From: Planoprotostelium fungivorum
Taxonomy: Eukaryota > Evosea > Variosea > Cavosteliida > Cavosteliaceae
Direction of reading: 5' to 3'
NCBI GenBank assembly: GCA_003024175.1
Contig: MDYQ01000171.1
Coordinates: forward strand, 1-59,286
Length of the DNA stretch: 59,286 bases
The notes under the pieces were generated by a model. That model was not told where the DNA came from and did no database searches. It was given only the letters and a program-made list of their open reading frames with translations. Both the position numbers and the translations under genes were made by a program. Numbering within the stretch: position 1 is the stretch's first letter; each line of letters starts with the position of its first letter. This document shows, piece by piece, positions 59,223 through 59,286 of the stretch.

Positions 59223-59239
59223 GGGTTTAGGGTTTAGGG
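59223..59239 (+). repeat. Telomere-like repeat GGG(TTTAGGG)2
   Basis: The 17 bases GGGTTTAGGGTTTAGGG start directly at the outer edge of the hairpin. They are a short interstitial run of the plant-type telomere unit. Confidence 0.75.
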
Positions 59240-59286
59240 TCGTCAAGTGCTCTGATCAGCTCTATGACTGGAGCTACTGTCAATCA

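Overview
The window looks like nuclear DNA from a gene-dense, intron-rich unicellular eukaryote. Nearly every gene is cut by very short GT-AG introns of about 35-50 nt, usually with gtgag/gtgat donors. Gaps between genes are tens to a few hundred bases, and both strands are used. The gene set fits an amoebozoan, possibly a protosteloid amoeba: a type III glutamine synthetase, an FHA-kinase-PBZ protein, a Ctr copper transporter with a Cys-rich ectodomain, a receptor kinase with an HRDLAARN loop, UNC-93, IP6K and RTA1 families. That placement is inference from family content, not a database result.

Layout. 1-8.5 kb: the 3' part of an RWD/DUF1115 gene (+), a mitochondrial calcium uniporter (-), an FHA-kinase-PBZ checkpoint-type kinase (+), a doubtful small gene, a CAMK-like kinase (+) and an Fpg/Nei DNA glycosylase with an SPKK tail (+). 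8.8-17 kb: a 6-kb receptor kinase (LRR, Pmp-like beta-helix, TM, kinase) converging on glucose-6-phosphate isomerase (-). 17-25.5 kb: a cluster of membrane proteins: FUSC-type transporter, RTA1-like protein, Ctr copper transporter, UNC-93-like protein. 25.7-30 kb: an IPT/TIG factor, the KEOPS subunit Cgi121/TPRKB and an SLC25 carrier. 30.6-33.6 kb: a GPI-anchored-type surface protein with extreme codon bias. 33.8-41.1 kb: a DUF4246 protein, glutamine synthetase III and a METTL25-like methyltransferase, all on minus.

41.1-46.9 kb: a secreted/TM repeat protein, a second factor with an IPT-like end, a TspO-like membrane protein and an EF-hand protein. 47-53 kb: one unbroken gene joining an XPG/FEN1-like nuclease with intact acidic motifs to a complete DEAH-box helicase; this is the most unusual architecture here. 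53.2-58.5 kb: an inositol-phosphate kinase, the mitochondrial ATP synthase delta subunit and a CLC channel. The last 800 bases hold a decayed DDE transposase fragment that runs into a perfect 20-bp-arm hairpin and a telomere-like TTTAGGG repeat.

Most genes are unrelated single-copy housekeeping or signalling genes. There is no operon-like logic beyond close divergent pairs (METTL25/repeat protein, Cgi121/SLC25, GPI/FUSC, RTA1/Ctr). A structured 9-mer, GTTGTAGAT, recurs in introns of unrelated genes. Exon borders were placed by eye from frame continuity, splice signals and family motifs, so individual borders may be off.
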